DNA from: Bacillota bacterium | Lineage (GTDB): Bacteria; Bacillota; Clostridia; TANB77; CAG-465 | Length of the DNA: 64,000 nucleotides | Assembly (NCBI GenBank): GCA_023460515.1 | Contig: JAEWPS010000018.1 | Location: 133,800-197,799 of the forward strand | Direction: 5' to 3' | Part shown: one piece after another, positions 51,634 to 61,517 of the stretch | Layout: every line of letters starts with the position of its first letter | Position numbering within the stretch: position 1 is the first letter of the stretch | The notes under the pieces: generated by a model | Databases searched by the model: none | What the model saw: the letters and a program-made list of their open reading frames with translations, nothing else | What the model was told of the DNA's origin: nothing | Position numbers and translations under genes: made by a program

Positions 51634-53349
51634 TTACATTTTAATTGGAGTTTCTATTCCAAGTAAATTTAATCCTTTTTTTATTACTATTCCACTGCTG
51701 TTTACTAGTAACAATCTTGCCTCTTTAACACTACTATCTTCTACAAGTATTGAATTGTTATTATAAAATACAGAGAAACTGCTTGCTACATCAATTATAT
51801 ATCTTGCAAGTATAGATGGTTCGTAACTTTCAGCTGCTTCATATATAGTACTTTCAAATCTATCTAAAAGTTTTATCAATTTTATCTCATCTTCATTATA
51901 TGTATAATTTATTTTCTTTATATTATTTATATCTATACCAGATTTATTAAGTAGACTACAAATCCTAACATATGTATATTGTACATATGGACCTGTTTCA
52001 CCGTCAAATCTTAATACTTCATCCAAATCAAAAACAATATCTTTAATTTTATTATGTTTTAAATCATTGAATACTAAAGCTCCTACTCCTATTTGTTTAG
52101 CAAGTAAATCTATATCATCTACTTCTGCGCCTTTATCTTCAATTATTTTTTTAGATTTAGTTATTGCATCTTCAATTAAATCTTGAAGATAAATTACTGT
52201 ACCTTCTCTAGTAGACATTTTACCAGTTTTAAGCCTTACCATACCATATGGTACATGAACTAATTCTTTAGTATATTTTTCATCTACAAGATATTTAGAA
52301 ACTTCAAAAATTTGTTTAAAATGATGTATTTGTTCATATGAAGTCACATATATTGATTTTGCATAATTATAAGTTCTAGATCTATATAATACCGCAGCTA
52401 GATCTCTTGTAGCATAAATAGTAGAACCGTTAGATTTAAGTATTATGCAAGGAGGTTCATTTTCACTTAATTTAACAACTTTAGCTCCTTCACTTTCTAC
52501 AAGTACGCCTTTTTCATCTAATATTTTTACTACTTCATCCATCTTATCATTATAGAAAGCTTCTCCGTTGTATGAATCAAATTTGCAACCTAATATTTTG
52601 TATATTCTTTCATATTCTTTCATACTAACATCTTTAAAATATTGCCATAATGCTAATATATCTTTATCCACTTCTTCTAACTTTTTGAAATTATCTCTAG
52701 CTAAATCAAATATACTCTCATCTTCTTTTGCAAGTTGATTAATTCTTACATATATATCAGTTAAAGTATGAAGTGGATCCTTTTCTATATCATATTCGTC
52801 TTTAAATCTTTCGTATCCTACTATTAAAAGTCCAAATTGTCTTCCCCAATCCCCTAGGTGATTAATACCTATAGAATTATACCCTAATTCATTATGTAAA
52901 TTATATAATGCTCTACCAATAATTGTAGTTCTAAAATGACCTAAATGAAATGGCTTAGCAATATTTGGTGATGAATAATCTATTGTAACATTTTGTCCAT
53001 TACCTATATTTACAAATCCATATTTATCACCTTTATGAATAATATTTTCTAAAATATTTTTACACAACATTTCAGAATTAGTATATAAGTTTATATATCC
53101 ACCTACTACTTCTTTTTTAGATATTCTATTATCAATTTCTAAACTTTCACTTATTTCTTTGGCTATATTCATAGGAGAATTTTTAAGAATCTTTGCAAAC
53201 TTAAAACAAGGTAGGGCTATATCTCCCATACTATCATCTTTTGGTTTTTCTAAGGTATCAACTATTTCTTCTAATGTCATTTCAAAATTATATTTGTTTG
53301 CTAATACTTTATGTAACTCTTCTGCTATATACTTTTTTATTTCATTCAT
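51634..53349 (-). CDS. argS: Arginyl-tRNA synthetase
   Basis: A 571-residue class I synthetase. N-terminal Add-1 domain, HIGH-like PFHLGHFRTTIIG, Arg-site GDWGRQFG, KMS-like KMSTREG, and the C-terminal anticodon-binding all-helix domain (GPYVQYTYVRICSLL). ATG 53349 follows GGAGGA; an in-frame start 11 codons earlier lies inside the RNHCP gene's end. Coupled after the RNHCP gene. Confidence 0.96.
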   Translation of the reverse strand: MNEIKKYIAEELHKVLANKYNFEMTLEEIVDTLEKPKDDSMGDIALPCFKFAKILKNSPMNIAKEISESLEIDNRISKKEVVGGYINLYTNSEMLCKNILENIIHKGDKYGFVNIGNGQNVTIDYSSPNIAKPFHLGHFRTTIIGRALYNLHNELGYNSIGINHLGDWGRQFGLLIVGYERFKDEYDIEKDPLHTLTDIYVRINQLAKEDESIFDLARDNFKKLEEVDKDILALWQYFKDVSMKEYERIYKILGCKFDSYNGEAFYNDKMDEVVKILDEKGVLVESEGAKVVKLSENEPPCIILKSNGSTIYATRDLAAVLYRSRTYNYAKSIYVTSYEQIHHFKQIFEVSKYLVDEKYTKELVHVPYGMVRLKTGKMSTREGTVIYLQDLIEDAITKSKKIIEDKGAEVDDIDLLAKQIGVGALVFNDLKHNKIKDIVFDLDEVLRFDGETGPYVQYTYVRICSLLNKSGIDINNIKKINYTYNEDEIKLIKLLDRFESTIYEAAESYEPSILARYIIDVASSFSVFYNNNSILVEDSSVKEARLLLVNSSGIVIKKGLNLLGIETPIKM

Positions 53350-53350
53350 A

Positions 53351-53671
53351 TTAAATTCCTCCATTTTTTGCATAGTTTTCAACTATTTTATATATTTCAC
53401 TTTTATTATCATCAGTAGCTATTTTGTTTCTTATTATGCTTCCACATTTAAGGCATTTATACACGACAACTTCACTCTTTATCTTATTGCTAACCTCTAT
53501 ATTAAATGGTTTTAACGAGCCTTTACACTCGTTTAACCTATCCCCAGGATTTACATCTACATGTATAGAATACAAACAGTTATTACAATGATCTCTTGAC
53601 GTATATTCTAATTTTTCAACTTTTTTTCCACAATGATTGCATATAAAAGATTCATCATTTTTAATAAACAT
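53351..53671 (-). CDS. RNHCP-domain Zn-ribbon protein
   Basis: A 106-residue protein with two Cys pairs, CNHCGKKVEKLEYTSRDHCNN and CLKCGSIIRNKIATDD. The SRDHCNNCLYSIHVDVNPGDR core matches the RNHCP domain, with Asp for Asn at the second position. It may bind zinc and perhaps RNA; function unproven. It ends one base before argS and carries the argS ribosome site in its last codons, so it is coupled to the synthetase. Confidence 0.85.
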   Translation of the reverse strand: MFIKNDESFICNHCGKKVEKLEYTSRDHCNNCLYSIHVDVNPGDRLNECKGSLKPFNIEVSNKIKSEVVVYKCLKCGSIIRNKIATDDNKSEIYKIVENYAKNGGI

Positions 53672-53786
53672 ATAGCTACTCCTTACTTATTACTTCTTTA
53701 TATAGCAATTATTATATCATACAAGAAGATAAAAAACAATATCTAATTAAATTAAACAAAGCTAATATTATATTAAATTATATAAT

Positions 53787-53818
53787 AAAACAAAGATAGA
53801 ATAGTCTATCCTTGTTTT
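53787..53818 (-). terminator. Terminator of the LemA-DUF2207 operon
   Basis: AAAACAAGGATAGA with TCTATCTTTGTTTT (one G-U), four-base loop, then ATTA. Confidence 0.8.
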
Positions 53819-53870
53819 ATTACATTAATTTTTTTTATACAAAGTAAACTACAAATAAGTAGGTCGTTCT

Positions 53871-55769
53871 TTACCAAGAACCGCCTCCGCCTCCGCCAGA
53901 ACCACCACCAGATGATCCTCCTCCTGATGAACCACCACTAGAAGATGAAGGACTAGATGACATAGAGCTTACTGCAGAGGTCATTGTATTAGACATAAAA
54001 CTGCTAAATGTAGCATAACTAAAGGCTTCTCTCCCATCATACCAAGTTGGTGGAGAAATTGCAATTACTTCAAATTTTTCTATCCATTTTTCTGAAACGC
54101 CTAAAACATAAGTATATGGTAAAATGTTATAAAAATATGTTGGATCTTGCATTACTAGTTCTTCTAATTTATCCTTCTCTACAACTGTTAAGAAATTTCT
54201 AAATCCTCTAATTTTTCCTAATATCTCATTTCCATATTTAGTTCTCTTAGACATATTTTGAAGAACTAAGCACATGATGCATATACTTACAAGACCTACA
54301 ATATATGAAACTAAATAAACAGTATCTGTCATAATAGCAGGTAATACCATAAATGCCCAAGGCATTCCACCAAATCCCGATCCCCATACTAGTGCGAATA
54401 ATTTAGGCATTCCAGGAATCTTACCAAATACACCTGCAAATAATACAGTAAATCCTATACCTGGAAATACTAATGCAAATATTAAAGAAACAAATCCTGA
54501 ATATTCTACTACTGGTTTTACAGTTATAACAAAAAATGTAACTATTATCATAATTACCATAATAAAATTTTTACTAAAAGATTTTTTGTCAAATATTTTA
54601 TATTTATTTTCATCATCGTTTAATCTTTCGGTAATTCTGCCAAGTGTTATATAAAAATAATCTCTTAAATCTTCTGAAGTAACTTCATTTTTTAATTTAA
54701 ATAATCCTTCAAAAAATACTTTTTCACTAGAGTTATTACCATCATATTCTTTAAGTTTAATTATTTTGAAATCTTTAGTGTTAAAAAATATTCCTTTTTC
54801 ATCACTCTCAACTATTTTTAAGTAACCCTTATTTGCTAAATAAACTAACAAAGATACAACATCTTCTGAATTAGAAATACCTTTATATAAATATCCAATT
54901 TCAGCACTGTTGTAGTCCTCTGGTGGATAAAACTCTACTGTTTCTATAACTTTGTTATCTTTTCCATACTTAAACCATAGTAATAAAGAAATAACAGCAA
55001 AAATAATTGGTAAAAGTAATGAAATTATCATAATATAATCTAAATTGAAGCTTGCACCTATAAAATATCCTTCTGGAAGTTCCAATCTAACTGTTAAGGC
55101 TTCACCAGGATTTAGTGTTCCGTTATATGTACCTACTATTGTATTACCAATAACATTATAATTTACATTACTATTATTTGTTAAATATTTTGCCCCAGAA
55201 GAAAATCCTAAAGTTTTTTTATCAAATTTCTTAGGCATTTCAATAATAAATGAAATATTATCGATTGTTGTATCCCATTCATTGCCAACTAAATTAAAAT
55301 ATAATTCATCATATCCATTTCCAGTATCTTTACCTAAGTTATATGAATATTTTATTGCATAATCCATAGGACCATTTAACGTAATGTTTGGATCACCAAT
55401 TTTTATAACCTTATAACCATTTTCATTGTATGTTGTAAAATTTTCACTTACAAATACATCACTAATTCTAACTCTATTATTTGATGTTGTACCATCTAGT
55501 CTTTCAACTTTATTTCTAAGTGGTAACTTTCTAAATATTCCATGCTTATTTATATTAAAATACGCACCGATATTTTCAGTTATATCAATTACATTATTTT
55601 CATTTACAACTAATTTTATATCATAACTATCAATTTGATAATCATACCCACTATTTTGATAATTCGTACTATTTGTATAAGTTACGCTGGCAGCATTAAT
55701 AGTAGTCAAAAACAGTACATTAAAAATAAACATAAATGATAAAATCAAATATTTTTTAATTTCTTTCAT
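53871..55769 (-). CDS. DUF2207 membrane protein
   Basis: A 632-residue protein with an N-terminal signal/anchor (residues 8-26), an extracytoplasmic beta-rich part (residues ~30-230: YDIKLVVNENNVIDITENIG and GIFRKLPLR are DUF2207 hallmarks), a membrane segment near 245-265, cytosolic part (PPEDYNSAEIGYL), then a cluster of four or five membrane helices (~400-510). It ends SSGGGSGGGGGGSW, a typical DUF2207 tail. It pairs with LemA four genes apart in many bacteria; here they are adjacent. Role unknown. Start at 55769 behind GGAGGT. Confidence 0.9.
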   Translation of the reverse strand: MKEIKKYLILSFMFIFNVLFLTTINAASVTYTNSTNYQNSGYDYQIDSYDIKLVVNENNVIDITENIGAYFNINKHGIFRKLPLRNKVERLDGTTSNNRVRISDVFVSENFTTYNENGYKVIKIGDPNITLNGPMDYAIKYSYNLGKDTGNGYDELYFNLVGNEWDTTIDNISFIIEMPKKFDKKTLGFSSGAKYLTNNSNVNYNVIGNTIVGTYNGTLNPGEALTVRLELPEGYFIGASFNLDYIMIISLLLPIIFAVISLLLWFKYGKDNKVIETVEFYPPEDYNSAEIGYLYKGISNSEDVVSLLVYLANKGYLKIVESDEKGIFFNTKDFKIIKLKEYDGNNSSEKVFFEGLFKLKNEVTSEDLRDYFYITLGRITERLNDDENKYKIFDKKSFSKNFIMVIMIIVTFFVITVKPVVEYSGFVSLIFALVFPGIGFTVLFAGVFGKIPGMPKLFALVWGSGFGGMPWAFMVLPAIMTDTVYLVSYIVGLVSICIMCLVLQNMSKRTKYGNEILGKIRGFRNFLTVVEKDKLEELVMQDPTYFYNILPYTYVLGVSEKWIEKFEVIAISPPTWYDGREAFSYATFSSFMSNTMTSAVSSMSSSPSSSSGGSSGGGSSGGGSGGGGGGSW

Positions 55770-55784
55770 TTTAACCTCCATTAA

Positions 55785-56333
55785 TTAAAGTTTTACTTCA
55801 ATATTTTCTCTTTCATCAGTTATGATCTCAAACATTTTTGAAGATTTGAAACTAAATAATTTTGCAACTAGATTACTAGGAAACATTTCAACTTTAGTAT
55901 CTAAATTTCTTACAACTGCATTATAATATTTGCGTGAATTTGCTATATCTTCTTCTATCTTTATTAATTGTTTACTTAAATCTAAAAAATTTTGATTAGC
56001 TTTTAAATCTGGATAATTTTCAGCTAATATCATTAATTTTGAAATACCTTTAGCCAGCTGCTCATTTGTGCTAATCTTCTCGTTTAGTGACAAATTATCA
56101 TAAACATTATTTCTTAATTTAGTAACTTCCTCTAAAGTATTTTTTTCATAATCAGAATATCCTTTTACTGTTTCAACTAAATTTGGAACTACATCCCACC
56201 TTTTTTTTAGATATACATCCATTGTAGCAAATGCCTCTTTTACCAAATTAATTAATTTTACAAAAGTATTATACGTTACAAGAATATAAATTATTGTAAC
56301 AAAAACTATTCCTACTAAAATATACAAATACAT
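55785..56333 (-). CDS. lemA: LemA family protein
   Basis: A 182-residue LemA. Membrane helix at residues 2-21, then the long coiled helices: TYNTFVKLINLVKEAFATMD, KKRWDVVPNLVETVKGY, ENYPDLKANQNFLDLSKQL and EDIANSRKYYNAVVRNLDTK, all family signatures. Function is unclear though often near membrane-stress genes. ATG 56333 is preferred over a GTG three codons earlier. Operon with the DUF2207 gene (15 bases). Confidence 0.93.
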   Translation of the reverse strand: MYLYILVGIVFVTIIYILVTYNTFVKLINLVKEAFATMDVYLKKRWDVVPNLVETVKGYSDYEKNTLEEVTKLRNNVYDNLSLNEKISTNEQLAKGISKLMILAENYPDLKANQNFLDLSKQLIKIEEDIANSRKYYNAVVRNLDTKVEMFPSNLVAKLFSFKSSKMFEIITDERENIEVKL

Positions 56334-56390
56334 ATTTAACACCTATCCTTTTTTTACTTTTAATTACCTAATTTTACATTTTATGATAAA

Positions 56391-56419
56391 ATTATATAAT
56401 GTTTTTATTCTTTAATCAA
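56391..56419 (-). promoter_or_regulatory. Promoter of lemA
   Basis: Minus strand TTGATT, 17-bp spacer, TATAAT. Confidence 0.7.
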
Positions 56420-56492
56420 GAAAATAATTTAATTTTTTCTTTTTTATTTAAATATTATATTCTTAACGTACATTTAAGTATATATTATATAT

Positions 56493-56528
56493 AAAAAACG
56501 AAGATAATTTAATTATCCTCGTTTTTTA
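56493..56528 (-). terminator. Terminator of the rpoZ-priA operon
   Basis: AAAAAACGAGGATAATT with AATTATCTTCGTTTTTT-type arms (one G-U), U-run. Confidence 0.85.
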
Positions 56529-56543
56529 TAACACTTTATATTT

Positions 56544-58784
56544 CTATACCATACTTGGATTTCTAGTTATTGTAAGAGATACATCTTTAACTTTATTTAA
56601 ATCATATATTTTTAAGTTATCATATATTTTCTTCATTACCAAATTAGATATATTTGTTTTTATTAAAATATTTATTCTATATTTATTATTAATTTTTTCT
56701 ATGTAAGGAGATTTTGGCGAAAAAATTTTATACATATCTTCGCTATCTTGCATAATATTATATAACTTATCTGACGCAAATTTAACGCTATTGCTATTTA
56801 CACTAGCAAGTTGTAATAATATTAAATCTGAAAAAGGTGGATAGTTAAAAACTTGTCTAAAAGCTATTTCAGTATTGTAGAATTCTAAATAATCATGATT
56901 TACTGCACTGTTTAGTACAGCATTTTCCGTATCAGAGGTTTCAATAACTGTTCTACCCTTTTTATTTCCTCTACCAGATCTACCCGCTACTTGAGAAATA
57001 TTTGAATACGCCTTTTCAGAAGCTAAATAATCATTCATATTAAGCATCGAATCACTACCAAGTACACCTACCAAAGTTACATTTTCTATATCATGGCCTT
57101 TACTTATCATTTGTGTACCTATTAAAACATCTATATTTTCATTTCTAAATTGTTCTAATATTTTAGCGTGTGAATCCTTTAAAATTGTTGTATCTTTGTC
57201 CATTCTAAGTATAGAAATACCCGGGATTTGTTTTTTTAATTCCTCTTCAATTTTTTGCGTACCAAAACTACTTTCTTTTAAGTCATTGCTACCGCATATA
57301 GGGCAAGTAGTTACATTTCTTTCTGCATGACTACAATAATGACATAATAACAAATTACTTTTTTTATGATATGTCATAGCTACATCACAGCTTTTACATC
57401 TAAATATATATGAACAAGTTCTACATGTTAAATATGAAGAATATCCTCTACGATTTATAAAAATCATTGTCTGTTCTTTATTTTTAACATTTTTAATAAT
57501 TTCTTCTTTTAACCTTCTACTGATAACTGAATTATTATTTAAATTTTCCGTTTTTCTATCTACCATAATAACTTCTGGCATATCTGCACCATTTGGTCTA
57601 TTCTTAAGTTCAAATAATTTAATTTTATCTACTGTAGTTTTATAATATGTAGACACTTCAGGAGTTGCACTACCTAATAAAAGTGTTGCATTATTCTCTG
57701 CACAAATATATGCTGCAACTTCTTTAACTGAATATTTGGGTGTTGTCTGCGAATAATAACTTGAATCATGTTCTTCATCAACTATTACAATTCCAATATT
57801 ATCTAATGGTGCAAATATTGCAGATCTTGCCCCTACAACTATCTTACTTTCACCTATCTTTATTTTTCTATATTCTTCTTTTCGCTCAGATATTGTCATC
57901 CTACTATGTAACACTGAAACTATATTACCAAATCTAGACACAAAACGTGTCAATGTTTGATGTGTAAGTGAAATTTCTGGAACAAGTACAATAACAGTTT
58001 TACCATCTTTTAAAACTTCTTCAATCACTTGAAGATACACTTCAGTTTTCCCGCTACCAGTTACGCCAAATAGTAAGCACTGATTATGTTCATTCGATTT
58101 AACAAGCTTTATAATACCATCTATTGCAACTTTTTGCTCATCAGTTGGTAATAGTTTTCCTGTTCTTCCAACATTTAAATCTATTAAAGCGTCCCTTTTT
58201 ATATCCACTTTTTCTAAAGTAACATATTCATTTTTTTCAGCTGTAGAAATTATACCTCTACTAATACCCAAACCATCTGTAATATCTTGAATAGTAACAT
58301 ATTCGTTATCCATTAAAAATTTATATAATTGAATATGTTTTGCACTTTTTATTTTTCCTTCTTCAATATCGTTTAATATTTCTAAAGAGTCCTTATTTAA
58401 ATTAATTACAGTCTCTTGCTTAGCTTTTAGGGTTTTACTTGACTTTATATTGTTAGTTCCAGGTGGAAGCATTAGTTTCAAAGTATCATATACATTGCAA
58501 AAATACATATATGCCATCCATTTAGATAGTTTGAGCTTAGCATTATCTATATAGGATATTTCATCTAAAATTTCATCAATATCTTTTAACTTAAATTTTG
58601 GATTATATTCATCATCTTCTATTTTAACTATTATGCCTTCTTCAAATCTATTGATACCTCTGCCAAAGTTGACTTTAACTCTTTTACCAATAGATATATC
58701 TGGTATCATACTTTCTTTAACAGAATAATCATAAACCTTATTAAGTTTTTTAACAGATGTATTTATAAGTACTTTTACTATCAC
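56544..58784 (-). CDS. priA: Primosomal helicase PriA
   Basis: A 746-residue replication-restart helicase. N-terminal DNA-binding part, Walker A GVTGSGKTEVYLQV, DEEH box, zinc region with Cys pairs (CRTCSYIFRCKSCD, CHYC, CPICGS), and motifs V/VI (GTQMISKGHDIENV, QVAGRSGR). Restarts collapsed forks by loading the replisome. GTG start behind AGGTGATA, in the operon with rpoZ and the mutase (13-base gap). Confidence 0.96.
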   Translation of the reverse strand: MIVKVLINTSVKKLNKVYDYSVKESMIPDISIGKRVKVNFGRGINRFEEGIIVKIEDDEYNPKFKLKDIDEILDEISYIDNAKLKLSKWMAYMYFCNVYDTLKLMLPPGTNNIKSSKTLKAKQETVINLNKDSLEILNDIEEGKIKSAKHIQLYKFLMDNEYVTIQDITDGLGISRGIISTAEKNEYVTLEKVDIKRDALIDLNVGRTGKLLPTDEQKVAIDGIIKLVKSNEHNQCLLFGVTGSGKTEVYLQVIEEVLKDGKTVIVLVPEISLTHQTLTRFVSRFGNIVSVLHSRMTISERKEEYRKIKIGESKIVVGARSAIFAPLDNIGIVIVDEEHDSSYYSQTTPKYSVKEVAAYICAENNATLLLGSATPEVSTYYKTTVDKIKLFELKNRPNGADMPEVIMVDRKTENLNNNSVISRRLKEEIIKNVKNKEQTMIFINRRGYSSYLTCRTCSYIFRCKSCDVAMTYHKKSNLLLCHYCSHAERNVTTCPICGSNDLKESSFGTQKIEEELKKQIPGISILRMDKDTTILKDSHAKILEQFRNENIDVLIGTQMISKGHDIENVTLVGVLGSDSMLNMNDYLASEKAYSNISQVAGRSGRGNKKGRTVIETSDTENAVLNSAVNHDYLEFYNTEIAFRQVFNYPPFSDLILLQLASVNSNSVKFASDKLYNIMQDSEDMYKIFSPKSPYIEKINNKYRINILIKTNISNLVMKKIYDNLKIYDLNKVKDVSLTITRNPSMV

Positions 58785-58797
58785 TAATTATCACCTA

Positions 58798-60180
58798 CTA
58801 ACAATATTTAGATATAAGATCATTTACTAATGGTAAAAACTCCTCTTTGAGTTCTTCCAATCTATTTTCTGTTTCTGCTTCAAATCTTACAGTAAGTTTT
58901 GGTGTTGTGTTTGACATTCTAATTATTGCAAATGAATCTTCAAATTCTGGTCTTGCACCATCAACTGTATTTGTGTTATAACCTTTGCTTTTACAATATT
59001 CAACTACTTTTTCTACTATAAAAGCTTTCTTTTCATCAGTAGCAGTAATTTTAAGTACAGGAGTTGAATAATATTTTTTCAAAGTATCTACAACATCACT
59101 TAAAGTAATTATTTCATTATCTACAATTTCTACCATTCTAAGTCCAGCATAAATGCCATCATCAAAACCATAAAATTTATCTTTAAAAAATGTATGTCCT
59201 GAAATCTCTCCACCGAATAACATTCCTTGCTTTAACATTTCTCTTTTTATATATGAATTTCCTGTTTTATATACTATAGGATTCCCACCAACTTTTCTAA
59301 TTTCATCAGATAAAGTTTTTGAGCAACTAACGTCAAATATAACAGATTTGTTTTCTAAATTTGGTAAAATATATTTAGATATTATTGCCATGTAGTAATC
59401 GCTAGATATTATTCTTCCTTTATTATCTACACATCCTACTCTATCACAATCCCCATCAAATGCTATACCAATGTCTGCACCAACTTCTAGTACTTTTTTT
59501 TGTAAATCTACCAAATTCTCAGCTTCTGCTGGATCTGGATGGTGATTTGGAAAATCTGGATTTGAATCACAATATATATAAGTTACATCCAAATTTAATT
59601 TATCAAAAACATCATGAACAATTATTGAAGCTGTACCATTACCTGAATCAACAACAACTTTTAATCTTTTTTTAAAGTTAAATTTAGATACTAACATATT
59701 TATATATTCAATTCTAATATTATGATTTGTAACTTTTCCTTCTCCAGATATAAAGTTACCTCCAAGTGTAAAGTTTTTGAAATCTACAATCTCTTCTCCA
59801 CAAATTTCACCTTTAATATCATAAGCTATTTTAAATCCATTATATTCTTTTGGATTATGACTTGCTGTTACAACAACACCTGCATGTATGTTTAAAATTT
59901 CATTTGCGTAATATAACATTGGTGAAGTTACAACTCCAAGATAAATAACGTTAACACCTGAATCATTTATTCCTTGTATAAGCGCTTTACACAAACTAGG
60001 AGAAGAAATTCTAGCATCTTCACCAACTATACATTTATCTGCACCATACTTTTGTTTTAAAATTGTTCCATAAGATCTACCTATTGTATAACTTACATCC
60101 TCATTAAAATTCTTATTATAGATTCCTCTTATATCATAACCTCTAAATATACTTTCATCAATTTCTTTTATACATTTCAT
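58798..60180 (-). CDS. Phosphomannomutase/phosphoglucomutase
   Basis: A 460-residue alpha-D-phosphohexomutase. Phosphoserine loop VTASHNPKEYNGFK, metal loop DGDCDRVG, sugar-binding GGEISGHTFF, C-terminal VRFEAETEN. Interconverts hexose-1- and -6-phosphates for surface polysaccharide synthesis. ATG 60180 is preferred, because AAGGAGA is nine bases away; ATG 60186 is only three bases from it. Confidence 0.92.
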   Translation of the reverse strand: MKCIKEIDESIFRGYDIRGIYNKNFNEDVSYTIGRSYGTILKQKYGADKCIVGEDARISSPSLCKALIQGINDSGVNVIYLGVVTSPMLYYANEILNIHAGVVVTASHNPKEYNGFKIAYDIKGEICGEEIVDFKNFTLGGNFISGEGKVTNHNIRIEYINMLVSKFNFKKRLKVVVDSGNGTASIIVHDVFDKLNLDVTYIYCDSNPDFPNHHPDPAEAENLVDLQKKVLEVGADIGIAFDGDCDRVGCVDNKGRIISSDYYMAIISKYILPNLENKSVIFDVSCSKTLSDEIRKVGGNPIVYKTGNSYIKREMLKQGMLFGGEISGHTFFKDKFYGFDDGIYAGLRMVEIVDNEIITLSDVVDTLKKYYSTPVLKITATDEKKAFIVEKVVEYCKSKGYNTNTVDGARPEFEDSFAIIRMSNTTPKLTVRFEAETENRLEELKEEFLPLVNDLISKYC

Positions 60181-60235
60181 ATTCATACTCTCCTTAAAAA
60201 AATAAAGTAGTAATTTTATTACTACTTTCATATAA

Positions 60236-60808
60236 TTAGCTTTCCTGCTTTTTTAACCATTTAAAATACTCTGTTAAAATATTTTGAGCAGCTTCCTCTG
60301 GTGAAATATTAGTAGTATTTAATACATAATCATAATTTGACATATCATCTTTTCTTATATTATATATTTTAAAATATCTGTCATTCTCTAATTTAAATCT
60401 CTCTGCTATTTCACTTGCTGCATGCTCTAAATCCGTATATTCTTCTACTTTACCTCTATTAATATCATTAAACACCCTATGTGCTGCTACTTCTAAATCT
60501 ACAGTTAAGTATACTTTAAAAGAATGTGGTATAGCATACCAACCAAGCCTTGCATCTACAATTAAATTATCATGCTCTTTTGCGTATAACTCAGCACTTT
60601 TTTCAATTTGTAGATCAATTTCTTTATGAGACTCAACATATATATTAAAATCTTTAATTGACATATTATGCTGCCTTGCAAGTTCTCTAAAATACTCACC
60701 ATTTTTATATATCTCATAATTTAATTTATCTTGCAGTATGTGTGAAACTACACCTTTTCCACTTGCAATATCACCAGTTAAGGTAATAATATGAATATTC
60801 TTATTCAT
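60236..60808 (-). CDS. Cytidylate kinase-like P-loop protein
   Basis: A 190-residue nucleoside-monophosphate-kinase fold. P-loop ITLTGDIASGKGVVSHILQ, then DARLGWYAIPHSFKVYLTVD (typical of CMP/dCMP kinase relatives), an Arg-rich lid (RVFNDINRGKVEEY). Similar to the cytidylate kinase-like group, substrate unsure. It overlaps the end of rpoZ and lies 55 bases before the mutase. It occupies the place gmk commonly takes next to rpoZ. Confidence 0.82.
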   Translation of the reverse strand: MNKNIHIITLTGDIASGKGVVSHILQDKLNYEIYKNGEYFRELARQHNMSIKDFNIYVESHKEIDLQIEKSAELYAKEHDNLIVDARLGWYAIPHSFKVYLTVDLEVAAHRVFNDINRGKVEEYTDLEHAASEIAERFKLENDRYFKIYNIRKDDMSNYDYVLNTTNISPEEAAQNILTEYFKWLKKQES

Positions 60809-61256
60809 TTTCACTTGTTTCCTTTTTACTTTGTTTTACAGCTTTTTTTGCAACTTTAACTTCTTCTTTTTTCTTATCTACTATTTCAGTTACTTTTTTT
60901 TCTACGTCTTCATCTACTTTTTTAACTTTTTTAGCTTTTTTAGGTTTTTCTAAATCTAAAAGTTCATCTTTAACAGCTAAGTCTTTTAAAATTCCTTCAA
61001 CTGTATTAGATATAACTGTATCCATATCTAAATCATTACCTTTATTTTTTAAAACATAGTCTCCACTTATTTTTACTAAAGCTTTTTCTTCAAATATTTC
61101 AGTTGCTGCTAAATCTACTGTATCTTTTATGTTAGCATCTCCTCGTTCTAATCTTCTTTGTGCAATCTCTCTAGCTCTTTTTGCAATTGCTATAGCTACC
61201 TCATATCTATTACCTGCTTTTTTTATTAGTTCATTAACGTTTGGTTTTGATAACAT
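60801..61256 (-). CDS. rpoZ: RNA polymerase omega subunit with basic tail
   Basis: A 151-residue omega. The N-terminal half has NRYEVAIAIAKRAREIAQRR, with the omega core, and DLAATEIFEEKALV. Past ~residue 100 it carries a highly charged tail (KPKKAKKVKKVDEDVEKKV, then VKVAKKAVKQSKKETSENE), about 50 residues longer than usual Bacillota omega. It binds beta-prime for assembly. First gene of an operon through priA. RBS GAAGGGAG. Confidence 0.9.
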   Translation of the reverse strand: MLSKPNVNELIKKAGNRYEVAIAIAKRAREIAQRRLERGDANIKDTVDLAATEIFEEKALVKISGDYVLKNKGNDLDMDTVISNTVEGILKDLAVKDELLDLEKPKKAKKVKKVDEDVEKKVTEIVDKKKEEVKVAKKAVKQSKKETSENE

Positions 61257-61286
61257 TTGAATTTCTCCCTTCGAATCGATGTATAT

Positions 61287-61315
61287 ATTCTACCACAAAA
61301 TATAGTATATTTCAA
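61287..61315 (-). promoter_or_regulatory. Promoter of the rpoZ operon
   Basis: Minus strand TTGAAA, 17-bp spacer, TAGAAT. Confidence 0.7.
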
Positions 61316-61426
61316 TATTTTTATTAAAGTTTAACAAAAATAATCAATTTAAAAAATTACATTCAAAATTATAAGCATTTTAGTACAAATATATATTAAT
61401 TAAAGCTAAATATTTTTTTATTTAGT

Positions 61427-61472
61427 TTAATAAAAATAAGGTGCAATTATTAATTACAACCTTATTTTTTGA
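61427..61472. terminator. Terminator of surface protein C
   Basis: AAAAATAAGGT with ACCTTATTTTT and an inner seven-pair stem, U-runs in both directions. Confidence 0.85.
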
Positions 61473-61517
61473 TTAAATATCAAATATAAATTCATTATTA
61501 TCATATTTTAATAATAA

